In this document: piece by piece, positions 8,578-18,187 of the stretch
How the letters are laid out: every line of letters begins with the position of its first letter
How positions within the stretch are numbered: position 1 is the stretch's first letter
Source: Acidovorax benzenivorans
GTDB taxonomy: Bacteria > Pseudomonadota > Gammaproteobacteria > Burkholderiales > Burkholderiaceae_C
Assembly (NCBI RefSeq): GCF_028680575.1
Contig: NZ_JAPCKI010000016.1
Coordinates: 1 to 64,000 of the forward strand
DNA length: 64,000 nt
Direction: 5' to 3'
Notes under the pieces: model-generated
Seen by the model: only the letters and a program-made list of their open reading frames with translations
Databases searched by the model: none
What the model was told of the DNA's origin: nothing
Program-made: the position numbers and the translations under genes

Positions 8578-10332
8578 TCAGAAGTTCTCCCACTCGCCGC
8601 CCTCAGCAGCGGCCGAGGCTGCGGCAGGTTTGCTGCTGGACATGCCGATTTTCTGACCGGCCTTCTGACCGGTTGTCTTTGCAACCAAAGGGCGCACTGC
8701 AGGCGCCGGTACTGAGCGTGCAGTAGTCGTAGACGTATGCGTGGCAAATGCGCTGGTGGGGCGGGCTGTGTTGTGGGCACCATCACTTCCGAGCTTGAAC
8801 ACAGCCACCGCCTGTTGCAGTTGCTGCGCCTGCGTATTCAAACTACTGGCAGCCGCCGCGCTCTCCTCAACCAGCGCCGCATTTTGCTGTGTCACTTGGT
8901 CCATTTGCGACACCGCCTCGCCCACTTGGGCAACGCCTTGGCTCTGTTCATTGCTGGCGGCACTCACCTCTCCAATCAGGTCCGTCACACGGCGAATGGC
9001 GGCAACCACCTCGGTCATGGTCGTGCCCGCTTGGTCCACCAAGGACGTGCCCCGTTCCACCTCGGTAACACTGTTGTCAATCAGTGCCTTGATGTCCTTG
9101 GCCGCACTGGCGCTGCGCTGGGCCAGGTTGCGCACTTCACTGGCCACCACGGCAAAACCGCGCCCCTGCTCACCAGCCCGTGCTGCCTCTACCGCAGCGT
9201 TCAGCGCCAGGATGTTGGTTTGGAACGCAATGCCATCGATCACGCTGATGATGTCTGCGATTTTCTTGGAGCTTTCGTTGATAACCCTCATGGTGTTGAC
9301 CACATGGCCTACCACCTCGCCGCCTTGTACCGCGACGGTCGAGGCGTTCACGGCCAGCTGATTGGCCTGGCGGGCGCTGTCAGCGTTTTGCTTGACGGTG
9401 CTGGCAAGCTCTTCCATGGAGGCTGCCGTCTCTTCCAGCGCACTGGCTTGCTGCTCGGTGCGGCTGGACAGGTCTGAATTGCCCTGCGCAATCTCGGAGC
9501 TGGCCGTGGCCACCCCGTCAGCCCCGCTGCGCACTGTGGCGACCACGCCCGTCAGTGCTTTTTGCATCGCGCTCATGGCGGCCATGACACTGACTTCGTC
9601 GCCGCTGCGGGCATGCAGCTCCACGCTCAAGTCACCACTTGCCACGCGCTGGGCGGCATCGGCCAGCTCTGCGGGCTCCGCACCCAGGGCCTTGGACAGG
9701 TCACGCACAATGATCCAACCCACCAACAGACTTAGCACCAGCATGACTGCCCCCAGGGTTGCGATCAGCAACATGGAGCTGGCTGCAGATTTGGTAGCCT
9801 CACCCGCCAATTTGTCTGCGATCTCCTTTTGCAAGGCGCGCGAATCTTCCACCGCCTTGAAGACCACGTTCTGCAGTGAGCGAACCTCACCGATCAGCAG
9901 AGCCCCTGCGGCAGCCTTGTCGCCTTGCTCTGCCATTTCTATCGCACGGTCTATGGCTTTGTTGTAGGGGCCACGATTTTGCTGAATGACCTCAAGGTAT
10001 TCCTTGCCTTTGGGCAAAGTGACGGTCTTGTCCAGTATTTGCAGGAGCTCGTTATTGGCTTTGCGCAGCTCTGCGATCTTCTGTTTTTCTTGGGTGCGGA
10101 ACGCAGGGTCGTCAGAAATCAGGATGTTTCGAGCGTAGCGCCCGATGGCATTCAGATTGTCCTTGAGGTCTGTGAACTCAGCCACTTTGAGCATGCGGTT
10201 CTCAGAGACCTCGCGCAAATCTTGGACGATGGACCGCATATTCAGCGAGCCGACCACCGCGATCACGATGCCGATCAGTGTCAGCAATCCAAAGCCCAGA
10301 ATCAGGCGGGTAGAGACTTTCAAGCGGTTCAT
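8578..10332 (-). CDS. Methyl-accepting chemotaxis protein
   Basis: 584 residues, with an AGAGGA ribosome site before the ATG. Layout: TM1 at about 10-30, a periplasmic four-helix-bundle type sensor (about 31-185), TM2 at about 188-208, a HAMP domain, and a long signalling coiled coil whose hairpin tip contains the canonical [20 protein letters not shown]. The protein ends GGEWENF; the last five residues fit the xWxxF tether that recruits CheR/CheB in some receptors. It detects an unknown ligand and signals through CheW, which is encoded just downstream. The periplasmic domain does not reveal the ligand. Confidence 0.94.
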   Translation of the reverse strand: MNRLKVSTRLILGFGLLTLIGIVIAVVGSLNMRSIVQDLREVSENRMLKVAEFTDLKDNLNAIGRYARNILISDDPAFRTQEKQKIAELRKANNELLQILDKTVTLPKGKEYLEVIQQNRGPYNKAIDRAIEMAEQGDKAAAGALLIGEVRSLQNVVFKAVEDSRALQKEIADKLAGEATKSAASSMLLIATLGAVMLVLSLLVGWIIVRDLSKALGAEPAELADAAQRVASGDLSVELHARSGDEVSVMAAMSAMQKALTGVVATVRSGADGVATASSEIAQGNSDLSSRTEQQASALEETAASMEELASTVKQNADSARQANQLAVNASTVAVQGGEVVGHVVNTMRVINESSKKIADIISVIDGIAFQTNILALNAAVEAARAGEQGRGFAVVASEVRNLAQRSASAAKDIKALIDNSVTEVERGTSLVDQAGTTMTEVVAAIRRVTDLIGEVSAASNEQSQGVAQVGEAVSQMDQVTQQNAALVEESAAAASSLNTQAQQLQQAVAVFKLGSDGAHNTARPTSAFATHTSTTTARSVPAPAVRPLVAKTTGQKAGQKIGMSSSKPAAASAAAEGGEWENF

Positions 10333-10776
10333 GCGGTCCTCTCTTTACATCCAAGTGAGAAGAGCCTGCTGGGCTGGGTGACACCCATGGCAGAAGCCAG
10401 CAGAACTCAACGGGCTGACAAACGAAACTTCTTGCGACTCCCTGACCCTTCATTGCAACGGGTATCAGCACACAAGGCAACAGGTCATTTCATTTTTATG
10501 AATTATTAGATAAAAATGATAAATAAGACAGGCGAAACATGCTGAATTTGTCATATTTATTTTTTTAAGCCTGTTAGCGATCTCCCAGGGGCGTGCCCCC
10601 GCCAAGCCTGTTGCCCGAAGGGTTGGGGTGAAATCGGGTGATTGCACGCAGCGCAGTGCCTCGGCGTGGCCTACGGGCGAGTCGATGCCAAAGTCCGCTA
10701 TGCCTTGCGCCACGCGCTGTGTCGGGTGACGCCCTGGCTGTTGTCGTTGATCACGCGCCAGCGCGTGCTGGGAGGC
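10333..10776. other. Gene-free region between mltB-like gene and chemoreceptor gene
   Basis: Both flanking genes run leftward, so this stretch should hold the 3' end of the transglycosylase transcript and the promoter of the chemoreceptor. The part from about 10490 to 10566 is strikingly AT-rich for this genome, as expected of a promoter region, but I see no clear sigma-28 or sigma-54 motif. AAGCCTGTT occurs twice (10567-10575 and 10604-10612), and GGGGC-GT-GCCCC (10588-10599) is a short hairpin without a T-run. A frame at 10465-10713 has no recognisable product. Confidence 0.4.
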
Positions 10777-12159
10777 TCAAGGCGCCTGCAGCTTCTGCAA
10801 CAGCTCCAGCGTCGGATACCCATCAGTCACCACGCCCAGGCTGCGCTGGTAGCCGCGCAGTCCTGCGCGGGTGGCGGGGCCCATCACGCCGTCGGGGGTG
10901 CCTGCCGCAAAGCCCTTGCGGTTCAGGGCCTCTTGCAGTGCCTGCAACTGCGCGCGGGACAGGGGCTCGATGTCGCGGGGCCAGGGGGTTGCCAAGGGGT
11001 TGCCCCCGTCGATCTGGCGCGCGAGCAGGGCCACGCCCAGCGCGTAGTTCACCGAGTTGTTGTAACGCAGGATGGTGCGGAAGTTGTTGCCCACCAAAAA
11101 CGCCGGGCCCCGCGCGCCTGCGGGGGTGACGATGGAGGCTGCCGCCAGGTCGGGCAGCGGGGCACCGTCCAAGGCGCGTACCCCTTCGTCCTGCCACTGG
11201 GCGGTGGTCTGGCGCACGGCGGGGTCGGCGCGTGCATGGTCGAAGGTGGGGGGCAACTGCACTTCGGCCCCCCAGGTTTCGCGGGCCTGCCAGCCAGACC
11301 GGGCCAGGAAGTGCGCGGTGGACGCCGTCACATCCGGCACGCTGCCCCAGATGTCGCGGTGCCCGTCGCCGTCGGCATCAATCGCGTAGGCCAGGAACAC
11401 CGAGGGCAGGAACTGCGTGTGCCCCATGGCCCCGGCCCACGATCCGATCATGCGGTCGGCGGCGATGTCGCCCTGGTCAATGATGCGCAGGGCCGCCAGC
11501 AGCTCGGTCTGCGCCCAGGCGCGGCGGCGGCCTTCGTAGGCCAGGGTGGCCAGTGCATCCACCGTGCGGAAGGTGCCAAAGTTGCTGCCGTAGTTGCTCT
11601 CCATGCCCCAGATGGCGGTGATGACGCTGGCCGGCACGCCATAGCGGGCTGCTGCGGCCTGCAGCGCAGTGCTGTTCGCCACCAATTGGGCCTGGCCCTG
11701 GGCGATGCGCTGTGGGGAGACTGCGCTGTCCAGGTACGCCCACGGGGTGCGGGTGAACTCGGGCTGGGCCCGGTCCAGCTCCACCACGCGGGGCAGCCAC
11801 TGTGCCTGGCCCAGCACATCGCGCACGGTGGCGGGGCGGATGCCGGCCTCCAGCGCCTGGGCAGAAAAGGTGGCGAGCCATTGGGCAAAACCGGCCGTGT
11901 GGTCGGCATCGGGGCTGGTTGGTGGCTGTGCGGGTGCCGCCATGGGCGATGCGGTGGGCGCTGGGGTCGTTGAGGTGGCTACCGTGGACCTTGTCACGGG
12001 CGAAGGATTGGTACTGGGGGCCGACGCGCAGCCCGCAAGGGTCAGGGCGGCGGCCATAGCGACCCAGGCAGTCCGTGCGGGGGCGTGGGCGCGTGAGGAG
12101 GCTGAGGGCAGGGCGGGGCTTTGCCCGCCGGGGCAAGAGGATGCAATGGAGCTGGGCAT
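10777..12159 (-). CDS. Lytic murein transglycosylase lipoprotein, MltB family, with peptidoglycan-binding domain
   Basis: 460 residues from the ATG at 12159; an upstream alternative would lengthen an already unusual N-terminus. A hydrophobic stretch ends in the lipobox LTLAGC (Cys at about 44), so the protein is probably an outer-membrane lipoprotein. The SLT_2 domain has the catalytic glutamate in AIWGMESNYGSNFG, followed by GAMGHTQFLPS and the DGDGHRDIWGS block. The C-terminal 60 residues form a PG_binding_1 domain (LQALQEALNRKGF through DGVMGPATRAGL). It cleaves peptidoglycan glycan strands to 1,6-anhydro ends. A Pro/Thr/Ala linker separates the lipid anchor from the enzyme. Confidence 0.9.
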   Translation of the reverse strand: MPSSIASSCPGGQSPALPSASSRAHAPARTAWVAMAAALTLAGCASAPSTNPSPVTRSTVATSTTPAPTASPMAAPAQPPTSPDADHTAGFAQWLATFSAQALEAGIRPATVRDVLGQAQWLPRVVELDRAQPEFTRTPWAYLDSAVSPQRIAQGQAQLVANSTALQAAAARYGVPASVITAIWGMESNYGSNFGTFRTVDALATLAYEGRRRAWAQTELLAALRIIDQGDIAADRMIGSWAGAMGHTQFLPSVFLAYAIDADGDGHRDIWGSVPDVTASTAHFLARSGWQARETWGAEVQLPPTFDHARADPAVRQTTAQWQDEGVRALDGAPLPDLAAASIVTPAGARGPAFLVGNNFRTILRYNNSVNYALGVALLARQIDGGNPLATPWPRDIEPLSRAQLQALQEALNRKGFAAGTPDGVMGPATRAGLRGYQRSLGVVTDGYPTLELLQKLQAP

Positions 12160-12242
12160 GCGCCATTGTCCCGCGAGGCTGCACCTGCACAGGGCACGAA
12201 TGTGCATCAGTCCGTATAGAGGGTGTGTTTACTATGTTTTTG

Positions 12243-12281
12243 ATAGCTGCTGGCGCATATTCTACTTGCGCTAGAGGCCAA
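12243..12281 (+). repeat. 39-bp interspersed repeat
   Basis: Starts ATAGCTGCTGGCGC and ends GCGCTAGAGGCCAA. It lies between the divergent mltB-like gene and sbcB, just upstream of the latter. One of about eight copies in the window. Confidence 0.8.
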
Positions 12282-12378
12282 AAACACTGAAAAATGCGGT
12301 TACAGTGGCGGCTTATTCGCCACCAGCTCCCGCCGATTGCGCGTGAGCCAACGCCTGCCCCCTGTTAGCCTACCGACC

Positions 12379-13827
12379 ATGGCGCCCCACACCTTTCTCT
12401 GGCACGACTACGAAACCTTTGGCGCCAACACGCGCCGCGACCGGCCTGCGCAGTTTGCGGCCATCCGCACCGATGCGGAGCTGAACGAAATCGGCGAGCC
12501 GCTGATGTTGTATTGCCAGCCCGCCAACGACTATCTGCCCGACCCGATGTCGTGTCTCATCACCGGCATCACGCCCCAGCAGTGCCTGGAGCAGGGTGTG
12601 CCCGAGCACCAGTTTGCCGCGCGCATCGAGTCCGAGTTTGCGCAGCCCGGCACGATAGGCGTGGGCTACAACACCATCCGGTTCGACGACGAGATCACGC
12701 GCTTCATGTTCTGGCGCAACCTCATCGACCCGTATGCGCGCGAGTGGCAAAACCAGTGCGGCCGCTGGGACCTGCTGGACGTGGTGCGCATGACCTATGC
12801 GCTGCGGCCCGACGGCATCCACTGGCCCAAGAAGGAAGACGGCGTGACCCCCAGCTTCAAGCTGGAGCACCTGTCCAAGGCCAACGGCCTGCAACACGAG
12901 GCCGCGCACGATGCGCTGTCGGACGTGCGCGCCACCATTGCGCTGGCGCGGCTGATCCGCCAGCACAACGCCAAGCTGTTTGACTTTGCACTCAGCCTGC
13001 ACAAGAAGGACCGCGTGGCCGCCGAACTGCGGCTGCCCGCCACCACGGCCACGGCGCGGGCCTTTTTGCATGTCTCGGGCATGTTCCCCACCGAGCGTGG
13101 CTGCCTGGCCGTGATGTGGCCGCTGGCCAGCCACCCCACCAACAAGAACGAGCTGATCGCCTGGGACCTGGCCCACGACCCGCGCGAGCTGGCCGCGCTG
13201 AACGTGGATGAGATCCGCCTGCGCATGTTCACCCGCTCGGCCGACCTGCCCGAGGGCGTCACGCGCCTGCCCATCAAAACCATCCACCTGAACAAGTCGC
13301 CCATGGTGGTCGGCAATGTGAACACGCTCACGCCCGCGCTGGCGCAGCGCTGGGGCATTGACTTGGCCCAGGCCGCGCAGCATGCTGAGGTGGCGCGCGC
13401 GCTGCCCGACATGAGCGGCATCTGGCCCGCGGTGTTCGCCCGCCCGCAAGAGCCCGCACCGGATGTGGACCAGGACCTGTACGGTGGTTTTGTCGGCAAC
13501 AACGACCGGCGTTTGTTGAACGACCTGCGCACCATGAGCGGTGACAAGCTGGCCAAGGCGCGTGCGAACTTTGACGACCCGCGCCTGGACGAGCTGTTGT
13601 GGCGCTATCGGGCGCGCAACTTTCCGCAGACGCTGTCGCTCGAGGAGCAGGAACGCTGGGAGGCGCACCGCGCAGCCTGCCTGTTCGACGGGCAGGGCGG
13701 GGCGCGCACGGTAGAGCAGTTGTTCACCGAAATCGATACCCTGTCAGAGACCGCCGACGATGAGCGGACGCAGGACATCCTGGGCGCCTTGTACGATTAC
13801 GCCGAACACATCGCACCTGAACGGTAG
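12379..13827 (+). CDS. sbcB: Exodeoxyribonuclease I
   Basis: 482 residues from the ATG at 12379, chosen because the product then begins at the conserved exonuclease I motif (LWHDYETFG). DEDD-type catalytic residues are visible: D and E in HDYETFG, D in NTIRFDDE, and the ExoIII motif HDALSDVRATIALARL. The SH3-like and helical C-terminal regions follow, ending in RNFPQTLSLEEQERW. The enzyme degrades single-stranded DNA 3' to 5' and acts in recombination and mismatch repair. The gene is monocistronic; the downstream gap holds a separate GC-rich repeat. Confidence 0.95.
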   Translation: MAPHTFLWHDYETFGANTRRDRPAQFAAIRTDAELNEIGEPLMLYCQPANDYLPDPMSCLITGITPQQCLEQGVPEHQFAARIESEFAQPGTIGVGYNTIRFDDEITRFMFWRNLIDPYAREWQNQCGRWDLLDVVRMTYALRPDGIHWPKKEDGVTPSFKLEHLSKANGLQHEAAHDALSDVRATIALARLIRQHNAKLFDFALSLHKKDRVAAELRLPATTATARAFLHVSGMFPTERGCLAVMWPLASHPTNKNELIAWDLAHDPRELAALNVDEIRLRMFTRSADLPEGVTRLPIKTIHLNKSPMVVGNVNTLTPALAQRWGIDLAQAAQHAEVARALPDMSGIWPAVFARPQEPAPDVDQDLYGGFVGNNDRRLLNDLRTMSGDKLAKARANFDDPRLDELLWRYRARNFPQTLSLEEQERWEAHRAACLFDGQGGARTVEQLFTEIDTLSETADDERTQDILGALYDYAEHIAPER

Positions 13828-13840
13828 CCATCGAGAGAAG

Positions 13841-13881
13841 CCCCCCTGAGGCGCTGCGCGCCTTTCCCCTTGAGGGGGGAC
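13841..13881. repeat. GC-rich hairpin repeat of the CCCCCTGAGGCGC type, copy 1
   Basis: CCCCCTGAGGCGCTGCGCGCC followed by CCCCTTGAGGGG. Its left part matches a second copy at 20629. It folds through AGGCGC/GCGCCT and CCCCT/AGGGG. It lies 14 bases after the sbcB stop and may help end that transcript, though there is no T-run. Confidence 0.6.
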
Positions 13882-13997
13882 GCACCCGGTGGCCTGGCAG
13901 AGCCAGTTCCACGGGTGCGCTGGCGTTAAGGGCGCGCCGGAATTTATCGTCTTGCCTTGCACGTAGACCAGTAGAAACAGAGCAGCCGCAGATTTTT

Positions 13998-15245
13998 ATG
14001 ACGACACCGCAGAACCACAGTTTCACCACCCAGATCGTGCACGCCGACCGCCTGGCTGGCGCCGAGCAGGGGGCCATCCACCAGCCCATCCACACCTCGG
14101 TGCAGTACGGCTACAACAAGGTCGAAGACCTGATCGCCGTCTTCCAGGGCACGGCCAAGGGCGGCTTCAACTACGCGCGCCAGGGCACGCCCACCACGGC
14201 GGCGCTGGAGGCCAAGATCACGCAGATGGAGCGCGGGCGCGGCTCCATCGTGTTCTCCACCGGCATGGCGGGCATCTGCGCGGTGTTCCTCACGCTGCTC
14301 AAGGCGGGCGACCACCTGGTGGCCAGCCAGTTTGTGTTTGGCAACACCAACAGCGTGTTGGGCACGCTGGCCGACCTGGGCATCGAAGTGACCACGGTGG
14401 ACGTGACCGACGCGGCCAATGTGGCCGCTGCGCTGCGCCTCAACACCCGCATGGTGTTTGTCGAGACCATTGCCAACCCCGGCACGCAGATCCCGGACCT
14501 GGAAGGCATTGGCGCGCTGTGCCAGCAGCGCGGCGTGCTGTACGTGGTGGACAACACCGTAGCCTCGCCCTACCTGTTCCGCGCGGCCACCGTGGGGGCA
14601 GGCCTGGTGGTCAACTCGCTCACCAAGAGCATTGGCGGGCAGGGCGATGCGCTGGGCGGCGCCATCACCGACACGGGGCTGTACGACTGGTCGGGCTACC
14701 CCAACATCTTTGCGGCCTACCGCAAGGGCGACGCCAAGGGCTGGGGGCTACAGCAGCTGCGCAAAAAGGGGCTGCGCGACATGGGCGGCACGTTGTCGTC
14801 CCATGCCGCCCACCAACTGGCGCTGGGCGCGGAGACCCTGTCGCTGCGCATGGACCGCACCAGTGCCACCGCCCTGGCGCTGGCGCAGTGGCTTCAGAAG
14901 CATCCGGCCGTCTCGCGCGTGCTGTACCCCATGCTGCCCTCGCACCCGCAGCACGCCTTTGCGCGCAAGCACCTCAAGGCGGGCTCGTGGCTGCTGTCGT
15001 TCGAGCTGCGCAACCCCGACCAGTGCCTGCCCGTGTGCAACCGCCTGCAGCTGCCCATCAAGGCCACAGGCCTGGCCGACACGCGCACGCTGATCATCCC
15101 GGTGGCGCACACCATCTTCTGGGAGGCCGGCCCTGCCGTGCGGGCCACCATGGGCATTGCCGACAGCATGATCCGCCTGTCGGTGGGCCTGGAAGAGGTG
15201 GAAGACCTGCTGGCCGACTTTGAGCAGGCGCTTGCCGGAGCGTGA
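13998..15245 (+). CDS. Cys/Met-metabolism PLP enzyme (cystathionine gamma-synthase family)
   Basis: 415 residues, the usual size for the trans-sulfuration (type I fold) family. Visible features are the N-terminal YARQGTPTTAALE substrate/PLP region, the GRGSIVFSTGMAGI helix, VVDNTVASPYLF, the PLP-binding lysine in VNSLTKSIGGQGD, and the C-terminal IRLSVGLEEVEDLLADF. Family members act on O-acyl-homoserine or cystathionine in methionine synthesis or breakdown. Exact substrate cannot be fixed from sequence; the WSGYPNIFAAYRKGD insertion is characteristic of a subgroup usually left unnamed. No strong ribosome site precedes the ATG. It stands alone between sbcB and the kinase gene. Confidence 0.85.
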   Translation: MTTPQNHSFTTQIVHADRLAGAEQGAIHQPIHTSVQYGYNKVEDLIAVFQGTAKGGFNYARQGTPTTAALEAKITQMERGRGSIVFSTGMAGICAVFLTLLKAGDHLVASQFVFGNTNSVLGTLADLGIEVTTVDVTDAANVAAALRLNTRMVFVETIANPGTQIPDLEGIGALCQQRGVLYVVDNTVASPYLFRAATVGAGLVVNSLTKSIGGQGDALGGAITDTGLYDWSGYPNIFAAYRKGDAKGWGLQQLRKKGLRDMGGTLSSHAAHQLALGAETLSLRMDRTSATALALAQWLQKHPAVSRVLYPMLPSHPQHAFARKHLKAGSWLLSFELRNPDQCLPVCNRLQLPIKATGLADTRTLIIPVAHTIFWEAGPAVRATMGIADSMIRLSVGLEEVEDLLADFEQALAGA

Positions 15246-15296
15246 ACCTGGGCCTGCACACCCTTTGAACCGCCCACCCTGACCGGGAGTTCCACC

Positions 15297-16625
15297 ATGG
15301 CCACCGCCACCTCTGCACCGCCCGCCACCATCGGCAAGTACCGCATCGAGCGTGAACTGGGCCGGGGCGCCAGTGGCATCGTGTTCCTGGGGCTGGACGG
15401 CTTTCGGGGCCGCAAGGTGGCTATCAAGCAGACCCACGCGCACCTGCTGAAGGTGCCCGAGCAGGCCGAGCGCTACCGCAAGCTGCTGCGCAACGAGGCC
15501 GCGCTGTCGGGCCGGCTACGCCACCCCAACATCGTGCGCCTGCTCGACGCCGATGAAGAAGCGCTGCCGCCCTATCTGGTGCTCGAATACGTGGACGGCC
15601 AGCCGCTGTCCGACTTTGCGACGCCCGACACCTTGCTGCCCGTGCCCCAGGTGCTGGACATTGCCTTCAAGTGCTGCAACGCGCTCGAATACGCCTACCG
15701 CGAGGGCCTGGTGCACCGCGACATCAAGCCCGCCAACCTGATGCTGGCGCGCGGCGGCGATGTGAAGCTGACCGACTTTGGCGCCGCCTTGTCGTTGCGC
15801 AGCGATGCCACGCAGCTGTCCGGCCTGGTGGGGTCGCCGTCGTATATGTCGCCCGAACAAGTGCGCGAACAGGACCTCACCCACCACAGCGACATGTTTT
15901 CGCTGGCCGTGGTGGTGTACGAGCTGCTCACCGGTCGCCGCCCGTTTGATGGCGACACCGACTTCGCCACGCTCTACAAGATCAGCAACGAGGCGCCCAC
16001 ACCGCCCAGCCTGCTGCGCGCGGCGCTGCCTGCGCATGTGGACGAAGTGCTGTTGCGCGCGCTGGCCAAGCAGCCCGCCGACCGTTTTGCCACCTGGGCC
16101 GACTTTGCCCAAGCGCTGCTGGCGGCGCACCGGGGCCTGCCCCGCCAGAAGTCGCAAGACACCGAGGCCGAGCGCTTTGCCCGCCTGCGGGTGCTGCCGT
16201 TTTTTGCCGACTTTCACGACGTCGCGCTGTGGGAGCTGATGCGCCTGGGCAGCTGGCGCCGCCTGGAGCAGGGCACGGTGCTGATGCGCGAGAACACGCC
16301 GGGCGACTCGTTTTGTATCCTCATCGAAGGCCAGGTGGCCGTCAGCCGCCAGGGCTGGAACCTCAGCACGCTGGGCCCCGGCGTCACCCTGGGCGAGATG
16401 ACCTACCTGCGCCCCGACAACCGCATCCGCACAGCCACAGCCGTGGCCGAAACCGAGGTGCTGGTACTCAAGGTGCGCAACCCCGCGTTGCGCGAGGCGT
16501 CGGAGGACTTGCAGTCGCGGTTTGACAAGGCCTTCATCAAGCTGCTGGTAGGGCGGCTGATTGCCACCAACGAGCAACTGGCCGAGTGGGAGCTGGTGGC
16601 TGCGCCTGGGCCTGCCCTCGGTTGA
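15297..16625 (+). CDS. Ser/Thr protein kinase fused to a cyclic-nucleotide-binding domain
   Basis: 442 residues, no membrane segment. The kinase domain (about 12-270) has the glycine loop LGRGASGIVF, the ATP lysine in VAIKQ (K44), HRDIKPANLM (D142), DFG (D160) and SPSYMSPEQ. A second domain (about 295-425) is cNMP/CRP-like: PGDSFCILIEGQVAV, then a phosphate cassette in which the usual Gly-Glu (LGEM) and Arg (RIRTATAVAE) are kept. The architecture implies a soluble kinase whose activity or placement responds to cAMP, cGMP or a similar ligand. A GGGAG ribosome site precedes the ATG. No cognate phosphatase or cyclase is adjacent; targets are unknown. Confidence 0.88.
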   Translation: MATATSAPPATIGKYRIERELGRGASGIVFLGLDGFRGRKVAIKQTHAHLLKVPEQAERYRKLLRNEAALSGRLRHPNIVRLLDADEEALPPYLVLEYVDGQPLSDFATPDTLLPVPQVLDIAFKCCNALEYAYREGLVHRDIKPANLMLARGGDVKLTDFGAALSLRSDATQLSGLVGSPSYMSPEQVREQDLTHHSDMFSLAVVVYELLTGRRPFDGDTDFATLYKISNEAPTPPSLLRAALPAHVDEVLLRALAKQPADRFATWADFAQALLAAHRGLPRQKSQDTEAERFARLRVLPFFADFHDVALWELMRLGSWRRLEQGTVLMRENTPGDSFCILIEGQVAVSRQGWNLSTLGPGVTLGEMTYLRPDNRIRTATAVAETEVLVLKVRNPALREASEDLQSRFDKAFIKLLVGRLIATNEQLAEWELVAAPGPALG

Positions 16626-16647
16626 TACCTTGATTGCTACTTAATTG

Positions 16648-16686
16648 ATAGCTGCTTGGGTATATTCCATCAGCGCTATCGGTCAA
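16648..16686 (+). repeat. 39-bp interspersed repeat, diverged copy
   Basis: Starts ATAGCTGCTTGGG and ends CAGCGCTATCGGTCAA, keeping the 39-base length but with several changes in the right arm. It lies in the convergent gap between the kinase gene and the SpmA/B-like gene, whose stop codon begins three bases beyond the core. Confidence 0.65.
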
Positions 16687-16688
16687 TT

Positions 16689-17918
16689 TCATCCAAAAAA
16701 CCGGTAGCACACCACAATGGCGGCCACCACGCCCGCCAGTTCGGCCAGCAAGGCACAGCCCACGGCGTGCCGTGCACGCTGAATGCCCACGGCGCCAAAG
16801 TACACCGCCAGCACATAAAACGTGGTTTCGGTGCTGCCCTGGATGGTGGCGGCTGCCAGGGCGGCAAAGCTGTCCACGCCCTGGGTCTGCATGGTTTCAA
16901 TCAGCATGGCGCGTGCCGCGCTGCCTGAAAACGGCTTGACCAGGGCGGTGGGCAGCGCGTCCACAAACCGGGCGTCTGCGCCTAGCGTGGTGACGCACCA
17001 GCGGATGCCGTCCAGCACATAGCCCAGCGCGCCCGAGGCGCGGAACACGCCCACCGCGCACAACATGGCCACCAGGTAGGGCAGCAGGCCCTTGGCCACG
17101 TCAAAGCCTTCGCGCGCGCCCTCGATGAAAGCCTCGTACACCGGCACCTTGCGCCAGGCCCCCAGGGCCACAAACAACACGACCAGCGCAAACAGCGTGA
17201 GGTTGCCCAGCAGCGACGACAGCGAGGCCAGGGCCGCCGCGCTGAGCGTGGTGAGCAGCGCCATGAAGCCGCCCAGCACCAGCGCCACGGGCAGCAGGTA
17301 GGCCAGCACCACGGGGCTCCACAGCGGCAGGCGCTGCACCACGGCCACGCTGAGCAGTCCCACCAGGGTGGACGCCGATGTGGCCAGCAGAATGGGCAAA
17401 AAGACCAGCGTCGGGTCGGGCGCGCCCTGCTGCATGCGGTACATGAAGATCGTGACCGGCAGCAGCGTGAGCGACGACGCGTTGAGCACCAAAAACAGGA
17501 TCTGCGCGTTGGTGGCGGTATCGGGCTCCGGGTTCAGCTCTTGCAAGGCCTTCATGGCCTTCAGGCCCATGGGCGTGGCCGCGTTGTCCAGCCCCAAGGC
17601 GTTGGCAGCAAAGTTCAGCGTCATCAGGCCCAGGGCGGGGTGGCCTCGGGGCACGCCCGGCATCAGGCGCTGGAACAGCGGGGCCAGCCAGCGGGCCAGG
17701 GCATCGACCAATCCCGCTCTTTCGGCAATCCGCAAAAAACCCAGCCACAGCGTGAGCGTGCCAAACAGCAGCACCATCACCTCGACCGACAGCTTGGCCA
17801 TGGCAAACAGCGCCTCGACCATGGCCGCAAAAATCTGGGCGTTGCCGCCCACCAGCCATTGGGCCAGCGCGGCCACCGCCGCCGTGAGGAAAAAGCCCAG
17901 CCACAGGGTGTTGAGCAT
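16689..17918 (-). CDS. SpmA/SpmB-type fused membrane protein (nucleoside-recognition Gate domains)
   Basis: 409 residues with about nine or ten hydrophobic helices. The N-terminal half carries the SpmA-like Gate motif (LNFAANALGLDNAATPMGLKA), and the C-terminal half the SpmB-like motif (LPTALVKPFSGSAARAMLIE and TIQGSTETTFYVLAVYFG). In Bacillus the two are separate spore-maturation proteins; in many non-sporulating proteobacteria they are one chain of unknown function. The fusion is thus normal for the group, and an inner-membrane transport role is inferred only. It is divergent from the YebC-like gene across a 269-base gap. Confidence 0.85.
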   Translation of the reverse strand: MLNTLWLGFFLTAAVAALAQWLVGGNAQIFAAMVEALFAMAKLSVEVMVLLFGTLTLWLGFLRIAERAGLVDALARWLAPLFQRLMPGVPRGHPALGLMTLNFAANALGLDNAATPMGLKAMKALQELNPEPDTATNAQILFLVLNASSLTLLPVTIFMYRMQQGAPDPTLVFLPILLATSASTLVGLLSVAVVQRLPLWSPVVLAYLLPVALVLGGFMALLTTLSAAALASLSSLLGNLTLFALVVLFVALGAWRKVPVYEAFIEGAREGFDVAKGLLPYLVAMLCAVGVFRASGALGYVLDGIRWCVTTLGADARFVDALPTALVKPFSGSAARAMLIETMQTQGVDSFAALAAATIQGSTETTFYVLAVYFGAVGIQRARHAVGCALLAELAGVVAAIVVCYRFFG

Positions 17919-18187
17919 CAGTGCACCGGGGAGAAGGCAAGAGAAAGGGCTTTGCGCATGTTGCCGAGGTTAACTGCCCTGCGGCGCATGGGTGGTTTGG
18001 AGCGTGGCGGGAGGGCAACGAAACTGCCAGTGGTGGTCAGTGGTACCCTACAGGGTTCGGTCCGGAGTTGCGCAGCCACCTTCTGGTGGGCTGTTTGGTG
18101 GGCTTTTGATCCTCCTGCACGGCCGCAGCAACTCCCACACACGGCGCCCTGGCGCGCCGCATTCACACCAAGGAAAAGAGATCCATC

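Noticed and set aside
10465-10713. 82-codon leftward frame upstream of the chemoreceptor gene
   Set aside because: The N-terminal half looks code-like, but the second half crosses the AT-rich promoter region and there is no family match or clear ribosome site.
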